Shown: positions 5,891 to 5,938 of the stretch, in pieces
Layout: each line of letters starts with the position of its first letter
Numbering within the stretch: the stretch's first letter is position 1
From: Cyanobacteria bacterium UBA11370
Lineage (GTDB): Bacteria > Cyanobacteriota > Cyanobacteriia > Cyanobacteriales > Coleofasciculaceae
Length of the DNA: 5,938 nucleotides
Direction of reading: 5' to 3'
NCBI GenBank assembly: GCA_003486645.1
Contig: DNGI01000123.1
Span: 23,851 to 29,788 of the forward strand
Program-made: the position numbers and the translations under genes
Notes under the pieces: generated by a model
What the model was told of the DNA's origin: nothing
Databases searched by the model: none
Seen by the model: only the letters and a program-made list of their open reading frames with translations

Positions 5891-5938
5891 AGTATTCATA
5901 TAGCAGTCGCCAAGGCGATTAGGACAAATCTAAATACT
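5891..5938. repeat. Small palindromic element at the window edge
   Basis: AGTATT (5891-5896) and AATACT (5933-5938) are perfect inverted ends of a 48-bp segment whose centre is TCGCC-AA-GGCGA (5907-5918). Strings of the form TAGCAGTC...TTAGGAC occur in cyanobacterial intergenic repeats as far as I recall. It could be a MITE remnant or dispersed repeat, but the window ends exactly at the right arm, so its true limits are unknown. The rest of 5691-5890 shows no gene. Confidence 0.3.

Noticed and set aside
5848..5922. 24-codon open frame (ATG to TAG) on the plus strand
   Set aside because: Too short, no Shine-Dalgarno, and its end overlaps the palindromic repeat; nothing supports translation.

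Overview
The window looks like chromosomal DNA from a filamentous or otherwise large-genome cyanobacterium. The octamer GCGATCGC (HIP1, the highly iterated palindrome typical of cyanobacteria) occurs six times in 5.9 kb, at 301, 1564, 2951, 3509, 4271 and 5267. Base composition is moderate. Intergenic DNA carries degenerate 7-base tandem repeats of the kind known from cyanobacteria. The small protein at the right end resembles a cyanobacterium-restricted family (DUF4327). I cannot name the species.

Layout, left to right. A stomatin-like SPFH membrane protein (39-908, minus strand) is divergent from a 23S rRNA pseudouridine synthase of the RluE type (1045-1653, plus, GTG start), with a 136-bp shared upstream region. 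About 100 bp after rluE begins a large soluble regulator (1757-3970, plus). It has a double zinc ribbon, a Ser/Thr-rich linker, a middle region that reads like a degenerate protein kinase, a second linker and an intact PP2C (PPM-family) phosphatase domain. After a 125-bp gap with a hairpin comes an FHA domain / zinc ribbon / Ser-Thr kinase protein (4096-5322, plus) with all catalytic motifs intact. A small DUF4327-like gene (5472-5690, minus) converges on the kinase. The last 248 bp (5691-5938) hold no gene I can support, only a candidate two-part stem-loop and a small palindromic repeat.

Functionally, the centre of the window is a phosphatase/kinase pair. One protein adds phosphate to Ser/Thr and the next-door protein removes it; both carry Cys-rich zinc ribbons, the kinase carries a phosphothreonine-reading FHA domain, and the phosphatase carries what looks like a dead kinase. 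It is reasonable, but inferred, that they form one reversible phosphorylation switch. The SPFH, RluE and DUF4327 genes have no evident link to it.

The most unusual DNA-level feature is a set of degenerate heptamer arrays around the kinase gene. One forms the last seven codons and stop codon of the phosphatase (3946-3994), one forms the ribosome-binding site and start codon of the kinase (4072-4106), and one fills the space after the kinase (5394-5470). The first is inverted relative to the other two.
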